From Streptomyces nojiriensis (GTDB lineage Bacteria; Actinomycetota; Actinomycetes; Streptomycetales; Streptomycetaceae), in contig NZ_CP071139.1 of assembly GCF_017639205.1 (NCBI RefSeq), forward strand, positions 7,749,501 to 7,813,500: a stretch of DNA of 64,000 nucleotides, in the 5' to 3' direction. This document shows, piece by piece, positions 36,904 to 46,164 of the stretch (position 1 is the stretch's first letter; each line of letters begins with the position of its first letter). The position numbers were made by a program, and so were the translations under genes. Under the pieces are notes generated by a model that searched no databases, was not told the DNA's origin, and worked only from the letters and a program-made list of their open reading frames with translations.

Positions 36904-38343
36904 ATGCCGCTCCTCGATCCGACGCTCTGGCAGGACGGACCCACTCTCACCGGCGGCTCCGCCCCGGTCGTCGAACCCGCCACCGGCCGCACCCTCGCCA
37001 CCGTCGACCTCGCCGCGCCCGCCGATGTGGCGGAGGCCGCCGTACGGGCCCTCGCGGCGCAGCGGGACTGGGCGCGCGCCACCCACCCGGAGCGGGCGGC
37101 CGTGCTGCGCCGCGCCGGGGACCTGTTCACCGCACACGCCGACGAGCTGCGGGAGTGGCTGGTCCGCGAGTCCGGATCGATACCCGGCAAGGCCGACTTC
37201 GAGCTGCACGTCGCCGCGCAGGAGTGCTACGAAGCCGCGGCGCTGGCCTCGCGCCCCACCGGGCAGGTGCTGCCGAGCGAGGCGCCCCGGCTGTCCTTCA
37301 CCCGCCGGGTGCCGGCCGGAGTGGTCGGGGTCGTGGCCCCCTTCAACGCCCCGCTGATCCTGGCGATCCGCTCGGTCGCGCCGGCGCTGGCACTCGGCAA
37401 CGCGGTGCTGCTCAAGCCGGACCGGCGCACCGCCGTCTGCGGCGGCCTCGCCCTCGCCGCGGTCTTCGCCGCCGCCGGGCTGCCGGGCGGCCTGCTGCAG
37501 GTCCTGCCCGGCGGCGCCGGAACGGGCGCCGCGGTGGTCGCCGACCCGCACGTGCGGGTGGTGTCCTTCACCGGATCCACCGCCGCGGGCCGCTCCGTCG
37601 GGGAACTGGCCGGCCGTCACCTCAAGCGCGTGCACCTGGAACTGGGCGGGAACTCCGCCCTCGTCGTGCTCCGCGACGCCGACATCGAGGCCGCCGTGGC
37701 CCAGGCCTCGTGGGGTTCCTTCTTCCACCAGGGCCAGATCTGCATGACCGCCGGGCGGCACCTCGTCCACACCTCGCTCTACGACGAGTACGTCGAGCGG
37801 CTCGCCGCGCGCGCCGACGAGCTGGCCGTGGGGGACCCGTACCGCGAGCGGGTCCACCTGGGCCCGCTGATCGACCGCGCCCAGCTGGACCGGGTCCACG
37901 CGCTGGTGGAGGCCAGCACCGGGCAGGGGGCCAAGCTCGTGGCCGGCGGCACGCACCGGGACCTCTTCTACCGGCCGACCGTCCTGGCGGGCGTCGCCGA
38001 CGACACCCCGGCCTACGCCGAGGAGGTCTTCGGCCCGGTGGCGCCCGTACGGTCCTTCGCGACGGAGGAGGAGGCGGTCGCGCTGGCTTCGGCGGGCCCC
38101 TACGGCCTCTCCCTGGGGATCGTGACCCGGGACGCGGCGCGCGGGCTCGACCTGGCCGACCGGATCCCGACCGGGATCGCTCACATCAACGACCAGACGG
38201 TCAACGACGAGGCCGTCGCCCCCTTCGGCGGAGTCGGCGCCTCGGGTACCGGCGCCCGCTTCGGCGGCGAGGCGAACCTCGACGCCTTCACGGAACTGCG
38301 CTGGACCACGGCCCGCAGCACCCCCGCCGGCCACCCCTTCTAG
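36904..38343 (+). CDS. Aldehyde dehydrogenase (aromatic-aldehyde type)
   Basis: This 479-aa NAD(P)-dependent aldehyde dehydrogenase has an oxyanion Asn in VVAPFNAPLILAIRSVAPAL, a cofactor Lys in NAVLLKPDRRTAV, the glycine motif VVSFTGSTAAGRSVG, a catalytic Glu in LELGGNSALVV and a catalytic Cys in FFHQGQICMTAGRHLV. The pattern, including HQGQICM, resembles benzaldehyde/vanillin dehydrogenases. The gene begins 152 bp after the thiolase stop, so it may be separately expressed. The substrate is inferred only at class level. Confidence 0.93.
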   Translation: MPLLDPTLWQDGPTLTGGSAPVVEPATGRTLATVDLAAPADVAEAAVRALAAQRDWARATHPERAAVLRRAGDLFTAHADELREWLVRESGSIPGKADFELHVAAQECYEAAALASRPTGQVLPSEAPRLSFTRRVPAGVVGVVAPFNAPLILAIRSVAPALALGNAVLLKPDRRTAVCGGLALAAVFAAAGLPGGLLQVLPGGAGTGAAVVADPHVRVVSFTGSTAAGRSVGELAGRHLKRVHLELGGNSALVVLRDADIEAAVAQASWGSFFHQGQICMTAGRHLVHTSLYDEYVERLAARADELAVGDPYRERVHLGPLIDRAQLDRVHALVEASTGQGAKLVAGGTHRDLFYRPTVLAGVADDTPAYAEEVFGPVAPVRSFATEEEAVALASAGPYGLSLGIVTRDAARGLDLADRIPTGIAHINDQTVNDEAVAPFGGVGASGTGARFGGEANLDAFTELRWTTARSTPAGHPF

Positions 38344-38436
38344 GCGGTGCCCGGGCTCCGCCCCGCGTGGGCGGAATGCGGAAGGCGGGACGTTCGTTCA
38401 AGGGAGCAGACGGCTCAATCAGGAGGTCTGGACACC

Positions 38437-38844
38437 GTGGCTACAGTCGAGCTCACCAAGGAAAACTTCGACCAGACGGTCAGCGAGAACCCGTTCGTGC
38501 TGATCGACTTCTGGGCGGGCTGGTGCCGGCCGTGCCTGCAGTTCGCCCCGGTCTACGAGCGGGCCTCCGAGGCCCATCCCGACCTCGTGTTCGCCAAGGT
38601 GGACACCGAGGCGCAGCAGGAGCTGGCCGGGGCCTTCCAGATCACCTCGATCCCGACGCTGATGATCGTCCGGGACCAGGTGGCCATCTTCGCGCAGCCC
38701 GGCGCACTGCCGGAGGCCACCCTCACGGACCTCATCGGCCAGGCCCGGGCCCTCGACATGGACGAGGTCCGCGCGAAGATCGCCGCGGAGCAGCAGGGGC
38801 CCCAGGGCCCGGGCAGCGGGGACGCCGGCCCCGCGGGGGCATGA
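38437..38844 (+). CDS. Thioredoxin-fold protein with CRPC active site
   Basis: This 135-aa protein has a thioredoxin fold: VELTKENFDQTVSENPFVLI, then DFWAGWCRPCLQFAPVYERA with active-site CRPC in place of CGPC, and the cis-Pro in ITSIPTLMIVRD. A GTG start follows AGGAGG (38421-38426) by 10 bp. The last roughly 20 residues are a Gly/Pro/Gln-rich tail. The Arg in the active-site dipeptide should alter redox potential, but this variant is seen in actinobacterial thioredoxin-like proteins. It acts as a cytoplasmic disulfide reductase or chaperone-like partner; no specific client is evident. Confidence 0.92.
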   Translation: MATVELTKENFDQTVSENPFVLIDFWAGWCRPCLQFAPVYERASEAHPDLVFAKVDTEAQQELAGAFQITSIPTLMIVRDQVAIFAQPGALPEATLTDLIGQARALDMDEVRAKIAAEQQGPQGPGSGDAGPAGA

Positions 38845-38858
38845 GGCGCGGGCCTGAG

Positions 38859-38888
38859 GATCCGCCGGGCTCGAGGGCCCGGCGGATC
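38859..38888. terminator. Bidirectional hairpin between thioredoxin and STAND genes
   Basis: Perfect 12-bp arms (38859-38870, 38877-38888) surround a 6-nt loop in the 51-bp gap between the convergent stops at 38844 and 38896. It probably terminates both transcripts. Confidence 0.65.
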
Positions 38889-38895
38889 TGGCGCC

Positions 38896-41800
38896 TCAGC
38901 CCGGTGCGCACACCGGCTGCTCCGGGACACGGACCGGGAGGCTCCTGCGCTCCTCGGCGGTGAACGTCCGGTTGCCGATGGCCTTGCACAGGTCGCGCTG
39001 CCACGCCCGGGGGTCGAGCGGCAGGACACCGCCGGGGCCGGAGGGGTCGGCGTAGATCACCGCCCTGGCGTCCTTGGAGATGTCCATGAAGGAGTACGGA
39101 CGTGCCGAGGAGAGGGAGGTGGCGGTGGAGGTCTGGCCCGGCGGCTGACCGAATTCGTACGACTCCAGGAGGGCGCGTTCCTCGATGCCGTAGGTCCGCA
39201 CGGCGTTGTTGGCGGCGATCAGGAAGTGGCCGTCGCGGTCGAGGAACTGGGTGACGGTCGGGGTGGCGGAGTCTTCGGCGGTGCTGCGCAGGGGACCGAT
39301 CTCCTTGCGCAGCGGGTCGCGCCGCCACAGTTCGACGATCGAGCCCCGGCGCATCAGCCCGAAGTAGCGGCCGCTGGGGTCGAACTGCACGGCGAGGACG
39401 TCCTCGGAGGTGCGGACGGTCTCCGTGACGGTGCCCGTGGTGATGTCGACGATGCGGACCGACGGGTCGCCCCAGACGATCACGGCCACCTTGTTCGGGG
39501 CCGGGTAGGGGCCGATGCTGGTCTGCGGCTCGGATCCCGTGGTGGGCAGCAGGGCCTTCGCGTCGTAGTGGGCGAGTTCCCGTCCCGTACGCGCGTCCCA
39601 CTGCTGGACCATGGTCCCGGAGACGGTCAGGACGTTGCCGGCGGCATCGAAGAAGTGCTGGAAGTCCGCTTCCGTGCCGCCTCCCAGGATCGGCGGCGTG
39701 GTGGTGGCCGGGCCCGGCGGCTCGGCCGCGGTGATGGTGGCCAGCCGGCGCAGGGTGGAGGCGTCGAGTACGGACACCACGTTGGTCCCCTCCAGGTCCG
39801 CGAGCAGGCGTCCGTCCTTGCTCAGCCTCAGGAGGTCGGTGCTCCCGGGCTTCCGGTACGGCGTCCGGCGCGGGGCCTCGGCGATGAGCTGGTCGTTGGT
39901 ACCCGGTGCCGTGGGCCGCACCTGGAGCGCGGATCCGTCGGCGAGCACACTGATCGTCCTGCCGCCGTCGTCGGTGAGGATCTGCTGGCCCACCTGGAGT
40001 ACGGATTCACCGGTGGGGAGTTCGGTGTAGGTGATCAGGGAGTCCTTGTACCCGACGTAGTAGAGCTTGCCGTCGGCCGACGCCAGCCGGCGCGACCAGC
40101 GCGCGGACGGTGAGGGGACGGTGGAGAGCACCTTGTTCTGGACCAGGTCGACCAGCCGCAGCGTGTCGTCGTACCACAGCGCCACCCGCGTGCCGTCCGT
40201 GCTGACCGCCTCTGGGAGGCAGATTCCGGACTTGTACCGCTTGTCCTGCTCGTTGTACTCCTTCCCCTGCGGGGCGCCGTCGGAGATCCGCACCAGGCTC
40301 AGCGCCGTGCTGTCGCCCCGCTTGCTGCACACCACGGCCGCCGTCCGGTCCCCGGACAGCTCGACCTCGGCCACCTCGCCGGCGACCACGCGAAGCGCCT
40401 CGGTCGCCGGGTCGAAGGCGAGCAGGGCCGTGTTGTTGTCGCCCAGTCCGCTCCGCCGCAGCAGCAGGGTCCGGTTGTCCGCGCCGAGCCACAGGTCGTC
40501 GGTGCTGCCGTCGGTCTGGATCGTGGGCGCGCGCGTGGAGCGGGCGATGGCGCCGCTGTCCAGGTCCCACCAGACCAGGTGGTCCAGCACCCGGTGGACG
40601 ATCAGTGTCCCGTCCGCCGACATGGTGGGGTCCAGCCCCTTCTCCGTCCCGACGGCCGCCCCCGGGGCCGCGGCCAGCTTGTGCAGCTCGCCCATCGGCT
40701 CCTCACGGTCGGCGTGCACCGGGAACCACGCGGCGACCCCGTCCTCCTGGACGTAGCCGGCCCGCTTCCCGTCGGCCGAGACCATCGGGTACTTCACCTG
40801 CCCGACCGAGGGAACCTGCGCGCTGCGGACCTGGCCGGTGGTGACGCCCGTGAAGAGCATCGCCCTGCCGTTCTTCGAGGTGGCCAGCACCACGTTGCCG
40901 TCGAGGCTGGTCTGCAGGCCCCGTACCGTTCCCAGCAGGCCCGAGACGACCCGGCTCTTGTCCGAGTACGCCACGTGCTGGCGCAGCAGCTGGTTGCGGG
41001 CCTCCTGGGTCGGCGACGTCCGGTAGGCCGCGAGCGCGAGCATCACGGACTGGGCGGGGTCGGTGGCCGCGACGTCCTGTGCCGCCTGAGTCAGGGCGCG
41101 CGAGGTGGCGAGCGCGTCGCGTTTGCGGCTCTCCTGCCGTGTGACCAGGAACAGCGACCCCAGTACGACGGCCACGACCACGATGAGGGAGACCGCGGAC
41201 CACGCGCCGCGCACCCGGCGGGCCCGGGCGCGCTGGTGGGCGCGCCCGGCCTCCAGGTAGGCGCGTTCTCCGGGGCTCAGGTCGTCGGCGCGCCGGGGCA
41301 GCCACTGCCCGGCGCCCGCGAGGGCCACCTTCGTCGGCAGCAGCTCGGAGGTGCGCTCGGCCCGCTCCCAGCGGTCCATGTCGTGGCGCAGGGACTCCCG
41401 CCACACCAGGAAGGACCGGTCCTTCTCGACCCACCGCGCCAGTTTCTCCCAGCCGCTGATGAGCGCCTCGTGCGTGAGCTCGACGGTCTCGCCGCCTTCG
41501 GCGCTGCGGCCGGTCACCAGGAGCCGGGTGGCGGCGAGCCGCTGGGCGACGCGCCACTGCTCCTCGCCCAGGTCGGCGCGCAGGGCCATCCGGCGCGTCG
41601 CGGCAGGTGATCCCACGGGGACCCGGATGAGCTGGGTGAACAGCCGCCTGGCCGCCGGCTCGTCCCCTTCGGGGACGTACTCGGCCCAGACCTGGTCGGC
41701 GTGCCGGCTCAACGCCCCGGTGACACCGCCGAGGTCCTGGTAGGCCTCGTAGGTGAGCAGCCCTCCGCGCTGTTTCCGCCACAGCAGGTCGAGGGTGAAG

Positions 41801-43191
41801 CCCAGCAGGGGCAGTGCGCCCGGTTCGGTGCCGGTGTCCTGCAGGATGCGGTCCACGAGGCCGGTTTCGTAGCGCACCGCGGGGACGGCGTCCACGGGCG
41901 CGGTCACGACCTCGCGCAGCCGCTCGGGGCCCAGGGGGCCGAGGGCGTGGACGCGGCGGCCGATGACGGCCCCGAGCCGGGGATGCGCCAGCGCCATCTC
42001 GAGGAAGTCGGCCCGTAGCGTCGTGAGCACCCGGACCGGCTGCGGCAGGGCGTCGCCGAACAGCACATCGGCCAGTTCGTCGACGGCTTCCGGGGCTAGG
42101 GCGAGGAGTTCCTCGAACTGGTCGACCACGACGAGCAGCCGACGGCTGCCGGACAGGTCCAGTACCCGGGCCACGATGTCGGCGAGGCCGCCCTGGCGCA
42201 GTACCCCGGTCAGCTCGGAGATCCGGGAGAGGCGCCCCGTCTCGGACAGCCCGGGCTCCAGCAGCGGCAGCAGCGCTGCCGCGAGGACGGCCAGCGGACT
42301 GCTGCCGTGGGTCGGCCGTACGACGACCGCCGCGGCCCCCGATCGCCGCAGCCGGGGGATGACCCCGGCCAGGGCCAGGGAGGACTTGCCGGATCCGGAG
42401 GCGCCGACGATGGTCACCCATCGCTCGCCGGCCAGGGCGAGGTCCAGTTCGTCGCTCTCGGCCCGCCGGCCGTAGAAGTGCGGGGCGTCGGTCTCCCGGA
42501 ACGCCGTGAGGCTGCGGAACGGCGAGGGCGGGAGGGTCAGCGGGCGCAGCTCGGGGAAGGCCTCCAGGATGCCGGCCGTCGGGATCAGGTAGCTGACCGG
42601 GGGCCGGCCCGACTCGGCGACGGCGATCATGCCGACCACGCCGACGCCGTTCTCGTCCCAGACCGGCGTGCCGCTGAAGCCCCGGGAGACCGGATAGCCT
42701 CCGTCGGCCAGGTCCGCCTGTATCCATCCGTAGGCCTGTGACTCCCGCAGGACTCCCGAGTGCCAGACTCCGCCCGGGCGGCCGGCGGGGAAGCCGAAGG
42801 CCCGTACCGGATGCCCCCACACCCGCTCGGCCTCGATCAGCCGCACGGGGTGGGCACCGGGCAGCGGGGCGTCCAGCCGGAGGACCGCCATGTCGCCGCC
42901 GCCCGGTTCGCGTGGCGGCAGCCAGCGTTCGACGCTCGCGCCCACCCCGGCGGTGTCCGGCGCGAAGGCGGACGCCAGGGGAAGGTCGACGCGGATCCGG
43001 GAGGCGGGGGCGGGCTCCTCGTCCTGCGGTGTGCCGAGCGCCGCGGACACCACGTGGGCGCACGTGAGGGCGAGCTCGGGGGAGATCAGGAAGCCCAGGC
43101 CGACCGGATCCCCGCGCAGGTCGCGGATCCGCAGCACCGCCGTGTTCAGGGCTTTGGGGCCGACGCCCTCCGACGCCTGCTGCCCCGTCAC
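38896..43191 (-). CDS. Trypsin-like peptidase / nSTAND1 NTPase / transmembrane / beta-propeller protein
   Basis: This 1431-aa protein begins with a trypsin-like domain: His46 in LALTCAHVVSA, Asp100 in GGGDMAVLRLD, and Ser173 in SRGFSGTPVWD, with GFSG where GDSG is standard. The nSTAND1 NTPase follows, with Walker [12 protein letters not shown] (263-270) and Walker B RLLVVVDQFEELL (about 351-363). ELTHEALISGWEKLARWVEK closes the helical arm. One transmembrane helix (about 664-684) precedes about 740 residues of repeated beta-strand segments, a probable WD40-like propeller. The NTPase and peptidase would be cytoplasmic with a sensor across or near the membrane. ATGA overlap with the Trypco1-like gene marks a two-gene conflict system. 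Confidence 0.88.
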   Translation of the reverse strand: MTGQQASEGVGPKALNTAVLRIRDLRGDPVGLGFLISPELALTCAHVVSAALGTPQDEEPAPASRIRVDLPLASAFAPDTAGVGASVERWLPPREPGGGDMAVLRLDAPLPGAHPVRLIEAERVWGHPVRAFGFPAGRPGGVWHSGVLRESQAYGWIQADLADGGYPVSRGFSGTPVWDENGVGVVGMIAVAESGRPPVSYLIPTAGILEAFPELRPLTLPPSPFRSLTAFRETDAPHFYGRRAESDELDLALAGERWVTIVGASGSGKSSLALAGVIPRLRRSGAAAVVVRPTHGSSPLAVLAAALLPLLEPGLSETGRLSRISELTGVLRQGGLADIVARVLDLSGSRRLLVVVDQFEELLALAPEAVDELADVLFGDALPQPVRVLTTLRADFLEMALAHPRLGAVIGRRVHALGPLGPERLREVVTAPVDAVPAVRYETGLVDRILQDTGTEPGALPLLGFTLDLLWRKQRGGLLTYEAYQDLGGVTGALSRHADQVWAEYVPEGDEPAARRLFTQLIRVPVGSPAATRRMALRADLGEEQWRVAQRLAATRLLVTGRSAEGGETVELTHEALISGWEKLARWVEKDRSFLVWRESLRHDMDRWERAERTSELLPTKVALAGAGQWLPRRADDLSPGERAYLEAGRAHQRARARRVRGAWSAVSLIVVVAVVLGSLFLVTRQESRKRDALATSRALTQAAQDVAATDPAQSVMLALAAYRTSPTQEARNQLLRQHVAYSDKSRVVSGLLGTVRGLQTSLDGNVVLATSKNGRAMLFTGVTTGQVRSAQVPSVGQVKYPMVSADGKRAGYVQEDGVAAWFPVHADREEPMGELHKLAAAPGAAVGTEKGLDPTMSADGTLIVHRVLDHLVWWDLDSGAIARSTRAPTIQTDGSTDDLWLGADNRTLLLRRSGLGDNNTALLAFDPATEALRVVAGEVAEVELSGDRTAAVVCSKRGDSTALSLVRISDGAPQGKEYNEQDKRYKSGICLPEAVSTDGTRVALWYDDTLRLVDLVQNKVLSTVPSPSARWSRRLASADGKLYYVGYKDSLITYTELPTGESVLQVGQQILTDDGGRTISVLADGSALQVRPTAPGTNDQLIAEAPRRTPYRKPGSTDLLRLSKDGRLLADLEGTNVVSVLDASTLRRLATITAAEPPGPATTTPPILGGGTEADFQHFFDAAGNVLTVSGTMVQQWDARTGRELAHYDAKALLPTTGSEPQTSIGPYPAPNKVAVIVWGDPSVRIVDITTGTVTETVRTSEDVLAVQFDPSGRYFGLMRRGSIVELWRRDPLRKEIGPLRSTAEDSATPTVTQFLDRDGHFLIAANNAVRTYGIEERALLESYEFGQPPGQTSTATSLSSARPYSFMDISKDARAVIYADPSGPGGVLPLDPRAWQRDLCKAIGNRTFTAEERRSLPVRVPEQPVCAPG

Positions 43192-43598
43192 GGCGTCGGC
43201 TCCACCGCGGGGCCGGCGGCGGGGTCGGTGGCAGGCACGGCCGCCGGGACCGCCGCGGGGCCGTCGGACGGAGAACGGGTCCAGGTGAGCGAGATCTTGA
43301 AGTTGGCCTCGGCCGCCGTACTGGAGATCACGACGTCGGCCTCGGCGGAGATCGACAGCCCGAACTCCAGGTTCAGTTCGTCGGGCGCCTGGGCCATGCC
43401 GCGGAAGCCGTCGACGAAACTCTGCGCGACCGGCCGGATCCCGGTCACCATCTCCCCCAGCGACCGTGAGGCGCGCGCCATCACCTGCCCCGGACGGGCC
43501 ACCCGGACCAGGCCGTCCTCGCCGGTCTCCACGACCTCGACCAGCACCACGTCCGGCGGCCCGTCCGCTCCACCGATCGGTAACTCCACGTGATACAC
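43188..43598 (-). CDS. Trypsin-co-occurring domain 1 (Trypco1, CU044_2847-like) protein
   Basis: This 136-aa protein has a beta-rich start (MYHVELPIGGADGPPDVVLV), followed by RASRSLGEMVTGIRPVAQSF and then the hallmark ELNLEFGLSISAEADVVISS with EANFKISLTW. This pattern is the CU044_2847/Trypco1 family, which is defined by gene neighbourhood with trypsin and STAND proteins. A low-complexity Ala/Pro tail follows. GTG 43598 has GGAG 6 bp upstream, and the stop overlaps the peptidase-STAND gene by 4 bp. The family is proposed to mark or regulate the target of the coupled peptidase; no activity is known. Confidence 0.82.
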   Translation of the reverse strand: MYHVELPIGGADGPPDVVLVEVVETGEDGLVRVARPGQVMARASRSLGEMVTGIRPVAQSFVDGFRGMAQAPDELNLEFGLSISAEADVVISSTAAEANFKISLTWTRSPSDGPAAVPAAVPATDPAAGPAVEPTP

Positions 43599-43664
43599 CG
43601 TGTCTCCCCCTTCTCCAGGACGCGGCCCAGTGTGGACCCCCCGCTCGCAGAATGGAAAGTCTTT

Positions 43665-43706
43665 CTAGAAAAGAATCTAGTAATGGCGCTTTAGGCTGAA
43701 CCCTAA
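43665..43706. promoter_or_regulatory. Two inverted repeats upstream of TetR gene
   Basis: CTAGA-N6-TCTAG (43665-43680) and TTAGG-N6-CCTAA (43691-43706) have perfect 5-bp arms and the same spacer length; their centres are 26 bp apart. They lie in the divergent gap between the Trypco1-like gene and the TetR gene (43755) and are candidate operators. Confidence 0.4.
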
Positions 43707-43754
43707 GAGGATCGACGGGATCCGCCCCGCTAGGAGACCGAGGACGCCTGCCCG

Positions 43755-44342
43755 ATGCCGAAGCAACAACGCGGCGAAGCCACTGTCGAACAGGTACTGG
43801 ACGCGGCGCTGGGCCTCTACGCCTCGTCCGGGGAAGCGGGTCTCACCCTCGGAGCCATCACCAGCGCCAGCGGGGTCAGTTCCGGCAGCATCTACCACCA
43901 CTTCGGCAGCCTGGACGGGGTGGTCGCCGCACTCGCGCTGGGGGCCCTGGAGCAGCTCCTGAAGGAACTGGGGACAGCGCTGCTCCAGGCGGCCGACGCC
44001 CGCTCCGGCATCCGGGCCGTCGTCCTGGCCTACCTGGACTTCGTACAGGCCCGTCCCGACGCGGCCCGCCTCATCCACTCCGTCACCGCGGACCGCCTGG
44101 GCATGGCCCATGCGCGCGAGATCCGTGACACCCAGGAGGCCCGGCTGACGCCGATCACCCTCTGGATCCACGCGCACCAGGAATCGGGCGAACTCGCCGC
44201 ACTCTCCGCCCCTTTGATCGAATCCCTCGCGATGGGCCCGGTGGTCGCCGTCGTCCGGCGCTGGCTCACCGTGGGAGACGTCGACCTGGAGGAGGCCGCC
44301 CGCGAACTGCCCGACCACATCTGGCGGTCGGTCGGCAAGTGA
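43755..44342 (+). CDS. TetR-family transcriptional regulator
   Basis: This 195-aa protein has an N-terminal TetR HTH: VEQVLDAALGLYASSGEAGL then SGVSSGSIYHHFGSLDGVVA. The C-terminal helical domain (ARLIHSVTADRLGMAHAREI) binds an unknown ligand. It is divergent to the Trypco1/peptidase-STAND pair and upstream of a flavoprotein reductase (160 bp). Two short inverted repeats precede it. Which neighbour it controls is unclear. Confidence 0.92.
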   Translation: MPKQQRGEATVEQVLDAALGLYASSGEAGLTLGAITSASGVSSGSIYHHFGSLDGVVAALALGALEQLLKELGTALLQAADARSGIRAVVLAYLDFVQARPDAARLIHSVTADRLGMAHAREIRDTQEARLTPITLWIHAHQESGELAALSAPLIESLAMGPVVAVVRRWLTVGDVDLEEAARELPDHIWRSVGK

Positions 44343-44503
44343 CCCGCCCCGGTCGGCACGGCCGACGCGGCGGCGTCACCACGCCGAAGCCGCCCGCCAT
44401 CCCGGGCATGTCTCGCGGACCACACGTAGAGTGACGGGATATCAGCCCCTGACCGGGATTCCCATGGGTCCTGGTGGACCCTCTGGAACCTTGGAAGGTG
44501 TCT

Positions 44504-45931
44504 GTGTCGGAAGCGGTGGAGTACGACGTGGTGGTCCTCGGTGGAGGCCCGGCCGGTGAGAACATCGTCGACCGGACCCGCGCCGCCGGGCTCAGTACGG
44601 CGCTCGTCGAGAGCGAACTGGTGGGCGGCGAGTGCTCGTACTGGGCCTGCGTACCGAGCAAGGCGCTCCTGCGCCCGGCGCTGGCCCGGGCCGACGCCCG
44701 CCGGGTGCCGGGCCTGGCCGGCGCGGTCCAGGGCCCCCTGGACACGGCGGCGGTGCTCGCGCACCGCAACTACTGGACCGGCGACTGGAAGGACCAGGGC
44801 CAGATCGACTGGATCGACTCGATCGGCGCCCACGTCTACCGGGGCCACGGCCGGCTCTACGGGGTCCGCAAGGTCGCCGTCACCAGCCCCGAGGGCGAGC
44901 ACCACATCCTCTCGGCCCGGCACGCGGTGGTCGTCGCCACCGGCACCCGGGCGGTGATCCCGGACCTCCCGGGGATCGCCGGGGCCCGCCCCTGGACCAG
45001 CCGTGAGGCGACCTCCGCGCAGGAGGCCCCCGGCCGGCTGCTGATCGTGGGCGGGTCGGTCGTGGCCGCCGAGATGGCCACCGCCTGGCAGGCCCTCGGC
45101 TCGCAGGTCACCGTTCTCGCACGCGGCTCCGGGCTGCTGCCGCGGATGGAGCCCTTCGCGGGGGAGCTGGTCGCCGACGCGCTGCGCGAGGCCGGGGCCG
45201 TGGTCCGTACGGGGGTCTCGGTCGAGGCGGTCGTACGGGACGGCTCGACGGGCCCGGTCAGCGTGGTCCTGGAGGGCGGCGAGACGCTGGAGGGCGACGA
45301 GCTGCTGATGGCGACCGGCCGGGCGCCGCGGACCGAGGACATCGGGCTGGACACCGTCGGCCTGCCCGCCGGCCGGTGGATCGACGTGGACGACACCTGC
45401 CGGGTGCCCGGGCACGACTGGCTCTACGCCGTCGGGGACGTCAACCACCGCGTGCTCCTCACCCACCAGGGCAAGTACCAGGCGCGGATCGCGGGCGCCG
45501 TGATCGCCGCCCGCGCGGCCGGCACCCCGCTGGACACCGCGCCCTGGGGCGCGCACACGCCGACCGCCGACACCCGCGCCCTCCCGCAGGCGGTCTTCAC
45601 CGATCCGGAGGCCGCCGCCGTCGGCCTGACCCTGGCCGAGGCCGAACGGGCCGGGCACCGGGTGCGCGCGGTCGACTACGACATGTCCAAGGTCTCGGGC
45701 GCCGGTCTGTACGCCGACGGCTACACGGGCCGGGCCCGAATGATCGTGGACCTCGACCGCGAGGTCCTCCTCGGGGTGACCTTCGTCGGTCCCGGCGCGG
45801 CGGAGATGATCCACGCGGCCACCATCGCGGTCGCGGGGGAGGTCCCGATCCAGCGTCTGTGGCATGCGGTGCCGTCGTTCCCGACCATCAGCGAGGTCTG
45901 GCTGCGGCTGCTGGAGACCTACCGGGGGTGA
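44504..45931 (+). CDS. FAD/NAD(P)-dependent disulfide oxidoreductase-family protein
   Basis: This 475-aa class I pyridine nucleotide-disulfide oxidoreductase has FAD loop YDVVVLGGGPAGENIVDRT and redox-active CSYWACVPSKALL (Cys-x4-Cys). The NAD(P) loop is LLIVGGSVVAAEMATAWQAL, and a second FAD motif is WLYAVGDVNHRVLLTHQGKY. The C-terminal dimer domain holds AVFTDPEAAAVGLT and IQRLWHAVPSFPTISEVW, where HAVPSFPT carries the active-site His with a Ser/Pro context. It resembles dihydrolipoamide dehydrogenase or mercuric reductase, but the substrate is not clear. GTG 44504 is 5 bp after GGAAGG; longer starts at 44474/44498 exist. Confidence 0.92.
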   Translation: MSEAVEYDVVVLGGGPAGENIVDRTRAAGLSTALVESELVGGECSYWACVPSKALLRPALARADARRVPGLAGAVQGPLDTAAVLAHRNYWTGDWKDQGQIDWIDSIGAHVYRGHGRLYGVRKVAVTSPEGEHHILSARHAVVVATGTRAVIPDLPGIAGARPWTSREATSAQEAPGRLLIVGGSVVAAEMATAWQALGSQVTVLARGSGLLPRMEPFAGELVADALREAGAVVRTGVSVEAVVRDGSTGPVSVVLEGGETLEGDELLMATGRAPRTEDIGLDTVGLPAGRWIDVDDTCRVPGHDWLYAVGDVNHRVLLTHQGKYQARIAGAVIAARAAGTPLDTAPWGAHTPTADTRALPQAVFTDPEAAAVGLTLAEAERAGHRVRAVDYDMSKVSGAGLYADGYTGRARMIVDLDREVLLGVTFVGPGAAEMIHAATIAVAGEVPIQRLWHAVPSFPTISEVWLRLLETYRG

Positions 45932-45959
45932 GGGTCGGCCCCCGCGGGCCTCCCGGACA

Positions 45960-45993
45960 CGGCCCGACCGCGCCGCACGGCGCGGTCGGGCCG
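45960..45993 (+). terminator. Strong hairpin after the disulfide oxidoreductase gene
   Basis: A perfect 15-bp stem (45960-45974, 45979-45993) with a 4-nt loop lies 29 bp after the stop codon and is followed by two T residues. The 233-bp gap to the next start also holds the iron box. Confidence 0.75.
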
Positions 45994-46108
45994 TTCCGCG
46001 TTGCCCCCGTTCCCTCCGGATCCCCGGATCGGTTTTCAGAGGACCTGAGTTGACCGGCCGCCACGGAGCGGGAGATGGCGTGAAGTAGGCGTACAACCTT
46101 GATCGAAA

Positions 46109-46127
46109 TTAGGTTAGCCTTACCTCA
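46109..46127 (+). promoter_or_regulatory. Iron box (DtxR/IdeR/DmdR1-type operator)
   Basis: TTAGGTTAGCCTTACCTCA matches 17 of 19 positions of the actinobacterial iron-box consensus TTAGGTTAGSCTAACCTAA. It lies 38 bp upstream of the ATG at 46165, in the position to repress the promoter when Fe(II) is abundant. The two genes that follow should be induced by iron starvation. Confidence 0.85.
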
Positions 46128-46164
46128 GTTTTACGACTTCCTGTGCCTGAAAGGTGTTCCAGTG

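Noticed and set aside
43599-43754. rRNA or riboswitch-like structure before the TetR gene
   Set aside because: Only two short inverted repeats were found; there is no conserved riboswitch core.
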